A stretch of DNA of 64,000 bases from Cupriavidus phytohabitans (lineage in GTDB: Bacteria > Pseudomonadota > Gammaproteobacteria > Burkholderiales > Burkholderiaceae). Shown here piece by piece: positions 55,404-63,537 of the stretch (its first letter is position 1; the number at the start of each line of letters is the position of its first letter). The notes under the pieces were generated by a model. It was not told the origin of the DNA. It saw only the letters and a list, made by a program, of their open reading frames with translations, and made no database searches. The stretch is taken from contig NZ_AUFE01000003.1 of NCBI RefSeq assembly GCF_000426345.1, positions 175,075 through 239,074 of the forward strand, given 5' to 3'. A program made the translations under genes and the position numbers.

Positions 55404-56082
55404 CCACCGGCACCAGTGCGCCTTGCACCGCGCGCGCGGCGTCGGAAGCGAGGAACAGAATCACGTCGGCCAGCGCATCCAGGCCCACCCAGCGCGAGGG
55501 ATCGGCATCCGGCATGGCCTGGCGGTTCTCGGGCGTGTCGAGGATGCTGGGCAGCACCGCGTTGACGCGGATGCCCTGGTCGCGCAGTTCGGCGGACATC
55601 GATTCGGTGACACGCGCCAGCGCGTCCTTGGATGCGCAGTAGGCGCCCATCTGCGCCAGCCCGCGCGCGGCCGAATTGGCGCCCACATTGACGATGGCGC
55701 CGCCGCCGGCGGACAGCATGTGCGGCACCACCGCGCGCGCCATGTTCAGCACCGTGCCCACGTTCATGTCGAACAGGCGGTTCCAGTCGGCCGCGCTGGT
55801 CTCGTGGATGCCCGTGCCCATGGCGAAGCCGCCGGCCAGGTTGCATACCACATCGATGCGCCCGCACGCTTGCACGGCTTCGCCGATGGCCTTGCCGAGG
55901 CTGTCCGCATCGAGCAGGTCGGCCTGCAGCGCCAGGTGGCCGCTGCCTGCTTCCGGCAGCGGTGCGGCATGGCGGTCCAGCAGCACCACGCGCGCGCCTG
56001 CCTGTGCGAAGGCGTGCGCGACCGCGCGCCCCAGGTTGCCGCGTGCGCCGGTGACCAGTACGTTCTTGCCGTTGAAGTTCAT
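55390..56082 (-). CDS. Short-chain dehydrogenase/reductase
   Basis: A 230-aa SDR with the cofactor motif VTGARGNLGRAVAHAFAQAG (residues 10-29; the N-L-G in place of G-I-G is a variant), NLAGGF, catalytic Ser in NVGANSAARG and Tyr/Lys in GAYCASKDALA. NADP versus NAD preference is open. Substrate unknown. The ATG at 56082 follows a purine-rich GGAGAGACGC segment. The LysR gene at 56269-57237 is upstream in the same direction. Confidence 0.87.
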   Translation of the reverse strand: MNFNGKNVLVTGARGNLGRAVAHAFAQAGARVVLLDRHAAPLPEAGSGHLALQADLLDADSLGKAIGEAVQACGRIDVVCNLAGGFAMGTGIHETSAADWNRLFDMNVGTVLNMARAVVPHMLSAGGGAIVNVGANSAARGLAQMGAYCASKDALARVTESMSAELRDQGIRVNAVLPSILDTPENRQAMPDADPSRWVGLDALADVILFLASDAARAVQGALVPVVNRA

Positions 56083-56268
56083 TTGCGTCTCTCCTGCGCC
56101 ATGGCGGCGCGCATTGTCATGATCAGGCTTCGCCCGGCCTTTTTTCCTTTTTTACCATCGTGGCCGACAGCGAAAAACGCAAGCCAGTCTACGCAACGGC
56201 ACGCAACATAAGCTTGCGAAAATACCTCGGGGTAACCCTTGAAACGCACAGGAAGTTGCGCGCCGCAC

Positions 56269-57237
56269 TTACCGCGGGATTTTCCGTTTCAGCCGTGCCG
56301 GGGTCTTCGCGGGCACCGCGCCTGAGGCCGTCGTCTCCTTCGCCGCGGCTTCCTCCAGGAACTGCACCAGCAGTTGTGCTGCCGGCGACAGCAGCGAGAA
56401 GTCGCGGCAGCAGATCGCAAAGCGCCGCCGCGCCCAGTCGTTGCGCAGCGGGATGACGCGCAGGCCAAAGGCCGTGGCGACGAGCGTGACGATCTCCGCC
56501 GGGATGATGACGATGCCAAGTTCGGCGCGCACGCAGCGCAGCGCGGCGTCGAAGGTAGACACCACCGCGCGATGCGCCATGCGGCGGCCCAGGATCGCGG
56601 CATAGCGCGCCAGCATGATCTGCACCGCGGTCTGCGCCGGCATGGCGATCTGGTCGTAGTCCAGCGTGTCTTCGAACAGGCAGGTATCCGCCCGCGCCAG
56701 CGGATGCCCCGCATGCACCACGGCGGCGAGATGGTCGGTGCGGTAGGGGCGGGTCTGGAAGCCTTCCAGGTCTGCCGCGTCCCAGCAAATGCCCAGCGGA
56801 GCCGTGCCGTCGCGCAGCGCGCGCACCACTTCGCTGCTCAGGCTCTCTTCGATGGTCACGCGCACGTCGCGGTGCGCCGGCATCTGCATGAAGGCGGCGA
56901 TGTCGTCCGGCAGCGATTCCGCCATGGTCGACACCGTGGCGAGCAGGCGCACCTGCCCGCGCACGCCGGAGCCGTAGTCGGCCATGTCGCGCGTTACGCG
57001 ATCGGCCGCGGCGAGCATCGCGCGCGCATGAGCCAGCACGATCTCCCCGGCAGGCGTCGGAATGACGCCGCGGCGGCGTCGTTCCAGCAGCGTCGCGCCG
57101 ACGGTCTCTTCCAGTTGCGCCAGGCGCTTGCTGATGGCGGAAGCGACGATGTGTTCCTGTTCGCCCGCGCGCGCCATGTTGCGGGTTTCGCAGACGGCGA
57201 CGAACAGGCGCAGCGTGGTGAGGTCGAGGTCTCGCAT
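56269..57237 (-). CDS. LysR-family regulator, divergent from the HMG-CoA-lyase operon
   Basis: A 322-aa regulator. HTH residues about 5-65 (TTLRLFVAVCETRNMARAGE, VASAISKRLAQLEETVGATL), effector domain about 90-300 with VRLLATVSTMAESLPDDIAA. The C-terminal Lys/Arg-rich tail is unusual. ATG 57237 begins the family N terminus; the frame continues upstream without family sequence. The divergent lyase/CoA-transferase/Bug operon starts 214 bp away and is the likely target. Confidence 0.9.
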   Translation of the reverse strand: MRDLDLTTLRLFVAVCETRNMARAGEQEHIVASAISKRLAQLEETVGATLLERRRRGVIPTPAGEIVLAHARAMLAAADRVTRDMADYGSGVRGQVRLLATVSTMAESLPDDIAAFMQMPAHRDVRVTIEESLSSEVVRALRDGTAPLGICWDAADLEGFQTRPYRTDHLAAVVHAGHPLARADTCLFEDTLDYDQIAMPAQTAVQIMLARYAAILGRRMAHRAVVSTFDAALRCVRAELGIVIIPAEIVTLVATAFGLRVIPLRNDWARRRFAICCRDFSLLSPAAQLLVQFLEEAAAKETTASGAVPAKTPARLKRKIPR

Positions 57238-57451
57238 GGCGGGGGGGCAATGTTTCCGGATTGGAATGCTACGCCCGTTGAAAGATCCATGACATCGCAT
57301 CCGGGAAATCCCGTAGCGTAGCGCGAGGCACCTTATGACTTTCCGTTTCGGCATGTCTGGATGCGCAAATCATCGCTTCAGCTTGCCCGCAGAAACTCAT
57401 AGAGTTCTTCCATCGCCCCCCGTCGGGACGCCTCACCAGTCCCCGAGAACC

Positions 57452-58408
57452 ATGACGCACTCCTTCCCCAGCCAAGCCGTGATCCGCGAAGTCGGTCTGC
57501 GCGACGGCCTGCAAAGCATCCGCACCATCCTGCCCACCGCCAGCAAGCTGGCGTGGATCCGCGGCGCGCATGCCGCCGGACTGCGCGAACTGGAAGTCGG
57601 TTCGTTCGTCCCCGCGCGCCTGTTGCCACAACTGGCCGACACTGCCGAACTGGTCGCGTTCGCGCGCACGCTGCCCGGCATGTTCACGTCGGTGCTGGTG
57701 CCCAACCTGCGCGGCGCGCAGGACGCGCTGGCGTGTGGCACCGACCTGATGATCGTGCCGCTGTCGGCCAGCCATGCGCACAGCCTCGCCAACCTGCGCA
57801 AGACGCCCGATGAAGTCGTTGCCGACGTGGCGCGCATCCGCGCCGCGCGCGATGCCAGCGGCGCGAAGACCTTGATTGAAGGTGGCGTCGGCACGGCATT
57901 CGGCTGCACGCTGCAAGGCCATGTCGATGCCGATGAAGTGCTGCGGCTGATGCAGGCGCTGCTCGATGCTGGCGCCGACCGCGTCAGCCTGGCCGATACC
58001 GTCGGCTATGCCGATCCGGCCATGGTGCGCGAGCTGTTTGCGCGTGCCATCGCCATCGCCGGCGAGCGCTTCTGGTGCGGCCATTTCCACGACACGCGCG
58101 GGCTCGGGCTGGCCAATGTCTATGCCGCGCTCGAAGCCGGCGTGACCCGCTTCGACGCCTGCCTGGCCGGCATCGGCGGCTGCCCGCATGCGCCCGGCGC
58201 CAGCGGCAACGTTGCCACCGAGGATCTTGCCTACCTGCTCGGCAGCATGGGCATCGATACCGGCATCGATATCGGCCGCCTGCTGGCGCTGCGTGAAGAC
58301 GTGGCAGGCTGGCTGCGCGACGAAACCCTGCACGGCACGCTATGGCGCGCCGGCCTGCCCAAGACCTTCGCGGCCCCGCGCGCCAACGCCGCCGCCGCTA
58401 CCGCCTGA
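57452..58408 (+). CDS. Hydroxymethylglutaryl-CoA lyase-like enzyme
   Basis: A 318-aa DRE-TIM metallolyase. The start REVGLRDGLQS (residues 12-22) carries the catalytic Arg17-Asp18; GHFHDTRGLGLANVYAAL provides the HxH metal site, and GGCPHAPGASGNVATED has the conserved Cys and the C-terminal loop. It cleaves HMG-CoA, or a related 3-hydroxy-3-methyl-acyl-CoA such as citramalyl-CoA, into acetyl-CoA plus a keto acid. ATG 57452 is chosen because it begins the lyase N terminus. The CoA-transferase gene starts eight bases after its stop. Confidence 0.9.
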   Translation: MTHSFPSQAVIREVGLRDGLQSIRTILPTASKLAWIRGAHAAGLRELEVGSFVPARLLPQLADTAELVAFARTLPGMFTSVLVPNLRGAQDALACGTDLMIVPLSASHAHSLANLRKTPDEVVADVARIRAARDASGAKTLIEGGVGTAFGCTLQGHVDADEVLRLMQALLDAGADRVSLADTVGYADPAMVRELFARAIAIAGERFWCGHFHDTRGLGLANVYAALEAGVTRFDACLAGIGGCPHAPGASGNVATEDLAYLLGSMGIDTGIDIGRLLALREDVAGWLRDETLHGTLWRAGLPKTFAAPRANAAAATA

Positions 58409-58416
58409 GAACGAAC

Positions 58417-59574
58417 ATGCCCCAAGACAGCAACAGCAATTCCCTGCCGCTCGCCGGCGTCCGCGTGGTGGAATTCACGCACATGGTGATGGGCCCCACC
58501 TGCGGCATGATCCTGGCCGACCTCGGCGCCGAGGTGATCAAGGTCGAGCCGCCCGGCGGCGACAAGACGCGCAACCTGCCGGGCCTGGGCATCGGCTTCT
58601 TCCGCGCCTTCAACCGCAACAAGAAAAGCGTGGTGCTCGACATCACCACCGACGATGGCCGCGCCGCCGCGGCCGAACTGGCGGGCCAGAGCGACATCCT
58701 GCTGGAGAACTTCCGCCCCGGCCTGATGCAGAAGCTGGGGCTGGACTACGCCACGCTGTCGCGCGACTACCCGCACCTGATCTACGTGTCGCACAAGGGC
58801 TTCCTGCCCGGCCCGTACGAGAACCGGCTGGCGCTGGATGAAGTCGTGCAGATGATGGGCGGCCTGTCCTACATGACCGGCCCGAGCGGCCGGCCGCTGC
58901 GTGCCGGCACCTCGGTCAACGACATCATGGGCGGCATGTTCGGCGCGATCGGCGTGCTGGCCGCGCTGCGCGAGCGCGACCGCACGGGCAAGGGGCAGGA
59001 AATCCAGAGCGCGTTGTTCGAGAACTGCGTGTTCCTGGCGTCGCAGCATATGCAGCAGTACGCGATGACCGGCGAACCCCCGCCGCCGATGCCGTCGCGC
59101 GTGTCGGCGTGGAGCGTGTATGACGTGTTCACGCTGGCGCAGGACGAGCAGCTCTTTATCGGCGCGGTCAGCGACAAGCAGTTCGTCACGCTGTGCCACG
59201 TGCTGGAACATCCGGAGCTGATCGACAAGCCGGAGTACGCCAGCAACACCTCGCGCGTCGCCGTGCGGCCGCAACTGCTGGAAGAGCTGGGCGCGATCCT
59301 GCGCCACCATCATTCCGCGGAACTCGAGCCAAAGCTCGAAGCGGCCGGCATTCCCTATGCGCCGATCGTGCGCCCGGACCAGCTGCTCGACGATCCGCAC
59401 CTGCTTGCCAGCGGCGGACTGGTGCCGATGCAGGCGGACGACGGCTCGACCACGCCCACGGTGCTGCTGCCGCTGCTGATGGGCGGCCGCCGCCCCGGCG
59501 TGCGCAGCCCGCTGCCCCGCGCCGGCGAGCACAACGAAGAGATCCTGGCGCAGCTCGGCAAAGGCCGCGGCTGA
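58417..59574 (+). CDS. CaiB/BaiF family III CoA-transferase
   Basis: A 385-aa enzyme. GVRVVEFTHMVMGPTCGMIL starts the domain, GAEVIKVEPPGGDKTRNLPG follows, and catalytic Asp169 in SVNDIMGGMFG aligns exactly with Asp169 of E. coli CaiB. It would attach CoA to the substrate later cut by the upstream lyase. It lies between the lyase gene (eight-base gap) and the Bug receptor (70-base gap), making a transport-activation-cleavage operon. Confidence 0.9.
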   Translation: MPQDSNSNSLPLAGVRVVEFTHMVMGPTCGMILADLGAEVIKVEPPGGDKTRNLPGLGIGFFRAFNRNKKSVVLDITTDDGRAAAAELAGQSDILLENFRPGLMQKLGLDYATLSRDYPHLIYVSHKGFLPGPYENRLALDEVVQMMGGLSYMTGPSGRPLRAGTSVNDIMGGMFGAIGVLAALRERDRTGKGQEIQSALFENCVFLASQHMQQYAMTGEPPPPMPSRVSAWSVYDVFTLAQDEQLFIGAVSDKQFVTLCHVLEHPELIDKPEYASNTSRVAVRPQLLEELGAILRHHHSAELEPKLEAAGIPYAPIVRPDQLLDDPHLLASGGLVPMQADDGSTTPTVLLPLLMGGRRPGVRSPLPRAGEHNEEILAQLGKGRG

Positions 59575-59644
59575 GGCGCCTGACGGGCAAGCCGCGCTAC
59601 AGCGGCGCCCGCAAAGCCCTGCGATAACGAAACGGAGACAAAGC

Positions 59645-60634
59645 ATGCAACGTCGCACCCTCCTCAAGTCCGCGCTGGCACTTTCCGCCACGCTTGCCGC
59701 CGCACTCGCCGCCCCCGGCTTCGAAGCGCTCGCACAGGGCGGATCGGGCAAGCCCGTGCGCCTGATCCTGCCGATCAGCGCCGGCTCCGGCGTCGACACC
59801 ATCGCCCGTGCCGCGGGCCCCGCGCTGGGCAGGGCATTCGGCCAGCCGGTGGTGATCGAGAACCTGCCTGGCGCCGGCGGCATCACCGGCGCCGCCGCCG
59901 TGGTCAAGGCGCAGCCCGACGGCACCACGCTGGGGCTGGTATCGAACAACCACGTGATCAACCCCAGCGTATTCCGCGCGATGCCGTTCGACGCGATCAA
60001 GGACATTACGCCGATCAGCGTGATCGGCACCACGCCGCTGGTGCTGGTGGTCAACCCCAAGGTGCCGGCGAAGAACGTGAAAGAGCTGGTGGCGCTGCTC
60101 AAGGCCAGGCCCGATGGCTACAACTACGCGTCGTCGGGCAATGGCACCATCATCCACCTCGCCGGCGAGATGTTCCTGGACGAGGCGGGCGTGACGGCAC
60201 GCCATGTGCCGTACAAGGGCACCGGTCCGATGGTCAACGACCTGCTTGCCGGGCAGGTGGAAATGGGCGTGGTTGCGCTCAACGCGGTGGCGCCGCACCT
60301 GAAGGCGGGCACGCTGCGCGCGATCGGCCTGTGCGGCGACAAGCGCACGGCCGCCGCGCCGGACATTGCCACCATCGCCGAACAGGGTTTGCCGCGCTAC
60401 AACGTCGCGGGCTGGTTCGCTGTCATCGGCCCGGCCGGCATGCCGGCGCCGGAAGTCAAACGCGTGCACGATGCCTTTGCCAGGGCCTTCACGTCGCCCG
60501 AAGTGCTGGAAGCGATGAAGAAGCAGGGCACGGTGGTCGAGCCCGGCACGCCGGAGGCCGCCGCAGCGTTCTTCCGCAGCGAAGCCGCGCGCTACGCCGC
60601 GCTGGTGAAGAAGGCCAACGTCAAGGTCGAATAA
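59645..60634 (+). CDS. Bug-family periplasmic carboxylate-binding protein
   Basis: A 329-aa exported receptor. The signal peptide is MQRRTLLKSALALSATLAAA, with a twin-arginine-like RR but no full Tat motif. GKPVRLILPISAGSGVDTIA, VVIENLPGAGGITGAA, YNYASSGNGTIIHLAGEMFL and VPYKGTGPMVNDLLAGQVEM are typical. No TctA/TctB genes are adjacent. It should bind the carboxylate activated by the operon's CoA-transferase. Confidence 0.92.
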   Translation: MQRRTLLKSALALSATLAAALAAPGFEALAQGGSGKPVRLILPISAGSGVDTIARAAGPALGRAFGQPVVIENLPGAGGITGAAAVVKAQPDGTTLGLVSNNHVINPSVFRAMPFDAIKDITPISVIGTTPLVLVVNPKVPAKNVKELVALLKARPDGYNYASSGNGTIIHLAGEMFLDEAGVTARHVPYKGTGPMVNDLLAGQVEMGVVALNAVAPHLKAGTLRAIGLCGDKRTAAAPDIATIAEQGLPRYNVAGWFAVIGPAGMPAPEVKRVHDAFARAFTSPEVLEAMKKQGTVVEPGTPEAAAAFFRSEAARYAALVKKANVKVE

Positions 60635-60645
60635 GCCAAAGGATT

Positions 60646-60680
60646 TTCCTGCTTCCTGCTTCCTGCTTCCTGCTTCCTGC
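60646..60680. repeat. 7-bp tandem repeat TTCCTGC, five units
   Basis: Five perfect copies of TTCCTGC between the Bug gene and the gamma-carbonic anhydrase gene, ending 68 bp before the latter's start. Slippage-prone; no coding role. Confidence 0.92.
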
Positions 60681-60748
60681 TGCCAGCGTGGCCCGCGCCT
60701 TATCCGGGGCGGCCGCGATGGTGGCCTTCTGTCCTCACCAGATCCATC

Positions 60749-61273
60749 ATGACTCTCTACAAGCTTGGCGAGCTCGCGCCCGCCATCGCCGGCAGCGCCT
60801 TTGTCGCGGCCGAAGCCACCATCATCGGCCGCGCGGAACTGGCCGAACACGTGTCGGTCTGGCCCGGCGCCGTGATCCGGGCCGACAACGAGCCGGTCAC
60901 CATCGGCATCGGCAGCAGCGTGCAGGAAGGCGCCGTGCTGCACACCGATCCCGGCTGCCCGCTCGCGCTCGGTGCCGGCGTGACCGTGGGGCACCAGGCC
61001 ATGCTGCACGGCTGCACCGTGGGCGACGGCGCGCTGATCGGCATCCAGGCCGTGATCCTGAACAACGCCACGATCGGCGCCGAATCGCTGGTTGCCGCCG
61101 GGGCGCTGGTGACCGAGGGCAAGCAGTTCCCGCCGCGCTCGCTGATCCTGGGCTCGCCCGCCAAGGCGGTGCGCGAGCTGACCGATGACGAAGTGAAGAA
61201 CCTGCGCGCCAACGCGGAGGACTATGCACGCCGCGCCGCGCACTACCGCACGGCGCTGGAGAAGGTCGGCTGA
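60749..61273 (+). CDS. Gamma-carbonic-anhydrase-like hexapeptide protein
   Basis: A 174-aa left-handed beta-helix protein. Hexapeptide repeats start at FVAAEATIIGRAELAEHVSV and continue to about residue 145; the metal-site His residues lie in AVLHTD, VGHQAMLHGC. The C-terminal helix (ELTDDEVKNLRANAEDYARR) is typical for the YrdA/PaaY group. Activity as carbonic anhydrase or thioesterase (PaaY) is possible; PaaY-like proteins protect CoA pools, which would suit the operon. It probably joins the lyase/CoA-transferase/Bug operon (114-bp gap). Confidence 0.88.
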   Translation: MTLYKLGELAPAIAGSAFVAAEATIIGRAELAEHVSVWPGAVIRADNEPVTIGIGSSVQEGAVLHTDPGCPLALGAGVTVGHQAMLHGCTVGDGALIGIQAVILNNATIGAESLVAAGALVTEGKQFPPRSLILGSPAKAVRELTDDEVKNLRANAEDYARRAAHYRTALEKVG

Positions 61274-61367
61274 GCCGCCAACGCCACGGCGCGTCCGGGG
61301 GCCGCGCCGGCAGGTTGTCCGGCAAGCGCCTAGAATGTCCTGCATCCCGCCATGCAGGAGCACGACG

Positions 61368-61754
61368 ATGTCAGGCAAGCCCGTCAGGATCCCAGGCCCC
61401 GACCACCCCATCACCATCACGCCGACACAAGGACGCGTGGTGGTCAAGGCGGCGGGCCGCGTTGTCGCCGACAGCACCGCGGCGCTGACGCTGCAGGAAG
61501 CCAGCTACGCCCCGGTGCAGTACATACCGCGCGCCGATGTCGACATGGCGCAGCTCGCGCGCAGCGATCACGCCACCTACTGCCCGTACAAGGGCGACTG
61601 CAGCTACTTCTCCATCCCGGCCGCCGGCGAGCGCGGGCGCAATGCGGTGTGGAGCTACGAGACGCCTTACGATGCGGTCGCCGCGATTGCCTCGCACGTG
61701 GCCTTCTACCCGGACCGCGTCGACAGCATCGATATCGGCGGCATCGGAGATTGA
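61368..61754 (+). CDS. DUF427 family protein
   Basis: A 128-aa protein with a DUF427 domain: the paired segments RVVVKAAGRVVADSTAALTL and APVQYIPRADVDMAQLARSD, then TYCPYKGDCSYFSI (the PYKG motif) and VWSYETPYDAV, ending in SIDIGGIGD. Function unknown. AGGAG seven bases before ATG 61368 is a good ribosome binding site. It is convergent with the membrane protein gene (14-bp gap). Confidence 0.88.
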   Translation: MSGKPVRIPGPDHPITITPTQGRVVVKAAGRVVADSTAALTLQEASYAPVQYIPRADVDMAQLARSDHATYCPYKGDCSYFSIPAAGERGRNAVWSYETPYDAVAAIASHVAFYPDRVDSIDIGGIGD

Positions 61755-61768
61755 ATGTGCCGGCGCAG

Positions 61769-62122
61769 TCAGGGTGACAGCGCCGCGTCGATCATTGCCA
61801 CGGCGAGTCCGGTCAGCAACGCCAGTGCGGAAGCGACAAACCACCGCACTGTCCTGCGGTATTCCTCCACCGCATCGTCCTCGATACGCAGCGCGCGGAA
61901 CAGCGCGACGATCTGCAGCGAGACCGCTGCCTGCAGCGAGACCGCGGCGAACACCGCGCGCACGTTCCAGTGGCCCGGGCTTTCGAAGCCCCAGAAGCGC
62001 CAGAACGCCAGCGAGAATCCCAGCAACACCGTGATGGCGGTGATGATGCCCTGGCGGTAGCCGCTGGGCACCACCGGCGGCACGGGGGCCGGTGGCGTAG
62101 CGGGTTCGGCGGGAGGTTCCAT
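61769..62122 (-). CDS. Predicted membrane protein, 117 aa
   Basis: A Pro-rich N terminus (PPAEPATPPAPVPPVVPSGY) followed by three hydrophobic segments: IITAITVLLGFSLAFWRFWG, AVFAAVSLQAAVSLQIVALF and WFVASALALLTGLAVAMIDA, with an acidic EDDAVEEYRRT loop between the second and third. No family recognised. It starts eight bases after the cupin gene stop, so the two are probably cotranscribed. Confidence 0.7.
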   Translation of the reverse strand: MEPPAEPATPPAPVPPVVPSGYRQGIITAITVLLGFSLAFWRFWGFESPGHWNVRAVFAAVSLQAAVSLQIVALFRALRIEDDAVEEYRRTVRWFVASALALLTGLAVAMIDAALSP

Positions 62123-62130
62123 CGGGCGCC

Positions 62131-62550
62131 TCAGCCGCGGCCTTCCGGCAGTTGCACCGCGGCCAGCGTGGCGTCGTCAGTGCCGATGACCCTGCTGACG
62201 TGCCCCTTGCCCGTGGTATCTTCCAGCAGCAGCGCGCTGCCTGCAGACAGCGGGCGGCGCTCGCCATCGCTGGCTTCGAATTCCATCGCACCGGCCAGCA
62301 CGAAGATCCACATGCGCAGCGGCGACGGGTGCTGCGCGCCGACCCAGCCCGCCGGCACCAGCAGGAATCCGTGTCGGGCCGCTTCGGCCAGCGGTGAAAC
62401 CCAGAAGGCCCGCGCGGGCGGGGCAAACAGCCTCTCCGTGATGGCCACGGAAACCGGACCAAAGTGGGATTCGCCGTCGGCGCCTGCATAGAGACGCTCG
62501 AAGGCCAGCGGCGGACGCCGGGCTGTGACGGTTTCGGCAGTGGCGGCCAT
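62131..62550 (-). CDS. Cupin-like protein, 139 aa
   Basis: A small beta-barrel protein. HFGPVSVAITERLFAPPARA, GFLLVPAGWVGAQHPSPLRM, WIFVLAGAMEFEASDGERRP and GSALLLEDTTGKGHVSRVIG are cupin-type strands; the two His-containing metal motifs are only partly present (QHPSP and GHVSR). It is followed within eight bases by the membrane protein gene. ATG 62550 begins the domain-like sequence. Function unknown. Confidence 0.7.
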   Translation of the reverse strand: MAATAETVTARRPPLAFERLYAGADGESHFGPVSVAITERLFAPPARAFWVSPLAEAARHGFLLVPAGWVGAQHPSPLRMWIFVLAGAMEFEASDGERRPLSAGSALLLEDTTGKGHVSRVIGTDDATLAAVQLPEGRG

Positions 62551-62650
62551 GGCACCCCCTGCGGCGCATTGCAAGCGCGGGTTGTTATCCAGGCAGTCTA
62601 GGCTGCCATGCGCCGAGTGCAATACCAGGCCGGCGCAGCCGGTGCTTCAA

Positions 62651-63448
62651 TCAGCCCTTGCTGAAGATGCTGTAGAAGTCCGGCGCGCCGCTGTCTGGCA
62701 TGCTCAGGTCGAGCGAGCCTTCGATATGCTCGAGGTGCTCGGCCATCAGTGCGCTCGCGCGCGCGGCGTCGCGCTGCTCGATGGCATCGATCAGCTGGCG
62801 GTGCTCGTGCTCGGCGCACGCGGGCGCGCCGGGCCGATCGTACAGCGTGATGATCAGGCAGGTCAGCGAAACCATCTCGCGGATCAGCTTTTCCAGGATC
62901 GCATTGCCGGCCATCTCGGCCAGCAGGATATGGAATTCGCCTGACAGCCGGATCATCGCGGCGCGGTCGCCGCGGGCGCGAGCGTTGTCTTCTTCCATGG
63001 CATGGCGGCGCAGGCTGCGGACCTTGGCCGACGTGGCGCCCAGCGCCAGTTCCGCGGCCAGCGCGGGCTCGACCACGCGGCGGGCCTGGAAGACCTCGCG
63101 CGCCTCGTCGACCGTGGGACTCGACACGAAGGCGCCGCGGTTGGGCACCAGCGTCACCAGCTTTTCATGCGCGAGGCGGGCAAACACTTGCCGGATGCGG
63201 GCGCGGCTGGCGCCGGTGACTTCGCACAGGCGTTCTTCGACCAGCTTGGTGCCGGCGAGCAGGCGATGCTCCATGATCGCGGTGAGCAAACCAAGGTAGA
63301 TCGCCTCGGTGGCGGAGGCCTCGCCGGCGGCGGACTCGTTGCCGGCAGGTTCCTCCGGATTGCTGGCTGGCGGTGCGGCTTTGGGTGCGGGCCGGCGCGG
63401 CGCTTTCGCCGCCGCGCCGGGCGCCGCCTTCTTCGATGTGGTTGCCAT
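62651..63448 (-). CDS. GntR-family regulator, FCD type
   Basis: A 265-aa regulator with an unusual Lys/Ala/Pro-rich N terminus (about residues 5-45, histone H1-like), then the GntR HTH (about 47-115; LVEERLCEVTGASRARIRQV) and FCD ligand domain (about 125-250) with metal-site residues in SGEFHILLAEMAGN and EHEHRQLIDAIEQRDA. It follows a puuE-type gene by 89 bp, so regulation of purine catabolism is likely. A TNGT-N2-ACNA site lies at 63504-63513. Confidence 0.87.
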   Translation of the reverse strand: MATTSKKAAPGAAAKAPRRPAPKAAPPASNPEEPAGNESAAGEASATEAIYLGLLTAIMEHRLLAGTKLVEERLCEVTGASRARIRQVFARLAHEKLVTLVPNRGAFVSSPTVDEAREVFQARRVVEPALAAELALGATSAKVRSLRRHAMEEDNARARGDRAAMIRLSGEFHILLAEMAGNAILEKLIREMVSLTCLIITLYDRPGAPACAEHEHRQLIDAIEQRDAARASALMAEHLEHIEGSLDLSMPDSGAPDFYSIFSKG

Positions 63449-63503
63449 ATCGGGGTACGGACAGTCGGGATGTCGCCGGAAGTGGCGACGAAATACGGCT
63501 ATA

Positions 63504-63513
63504 TCGTACACAA
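63504..63513. promoter_or_regulatory. Possible GntR/FCD operator
   Basis: TCGTACACAA, on the other strand TTGTGTACGA, fits the TNGT-Nx-ACNA motif of FCD-type GntR regulators, in the 89-bp space between puuE and the regulator gene (56 bp before its ATG). Confidence 0.4.
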
Positions 63514-63537
63514 ATATGGCGACGAGGGCGTCGCTCC

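Noticed and set aside
56138..56155. T-rich run read as a terminator
   Set aside because: No stable stem precedes the T run on either strand, so it is only an AT-rich patch before the SDR gene.
58231..60102. A 623-codon open frame on the minus strand opposite the CoA-transferase and Bug genes
   Set aside because: It has no recognisable motif and crosses two well-supported genes on the other strand; it is a composition artefact.
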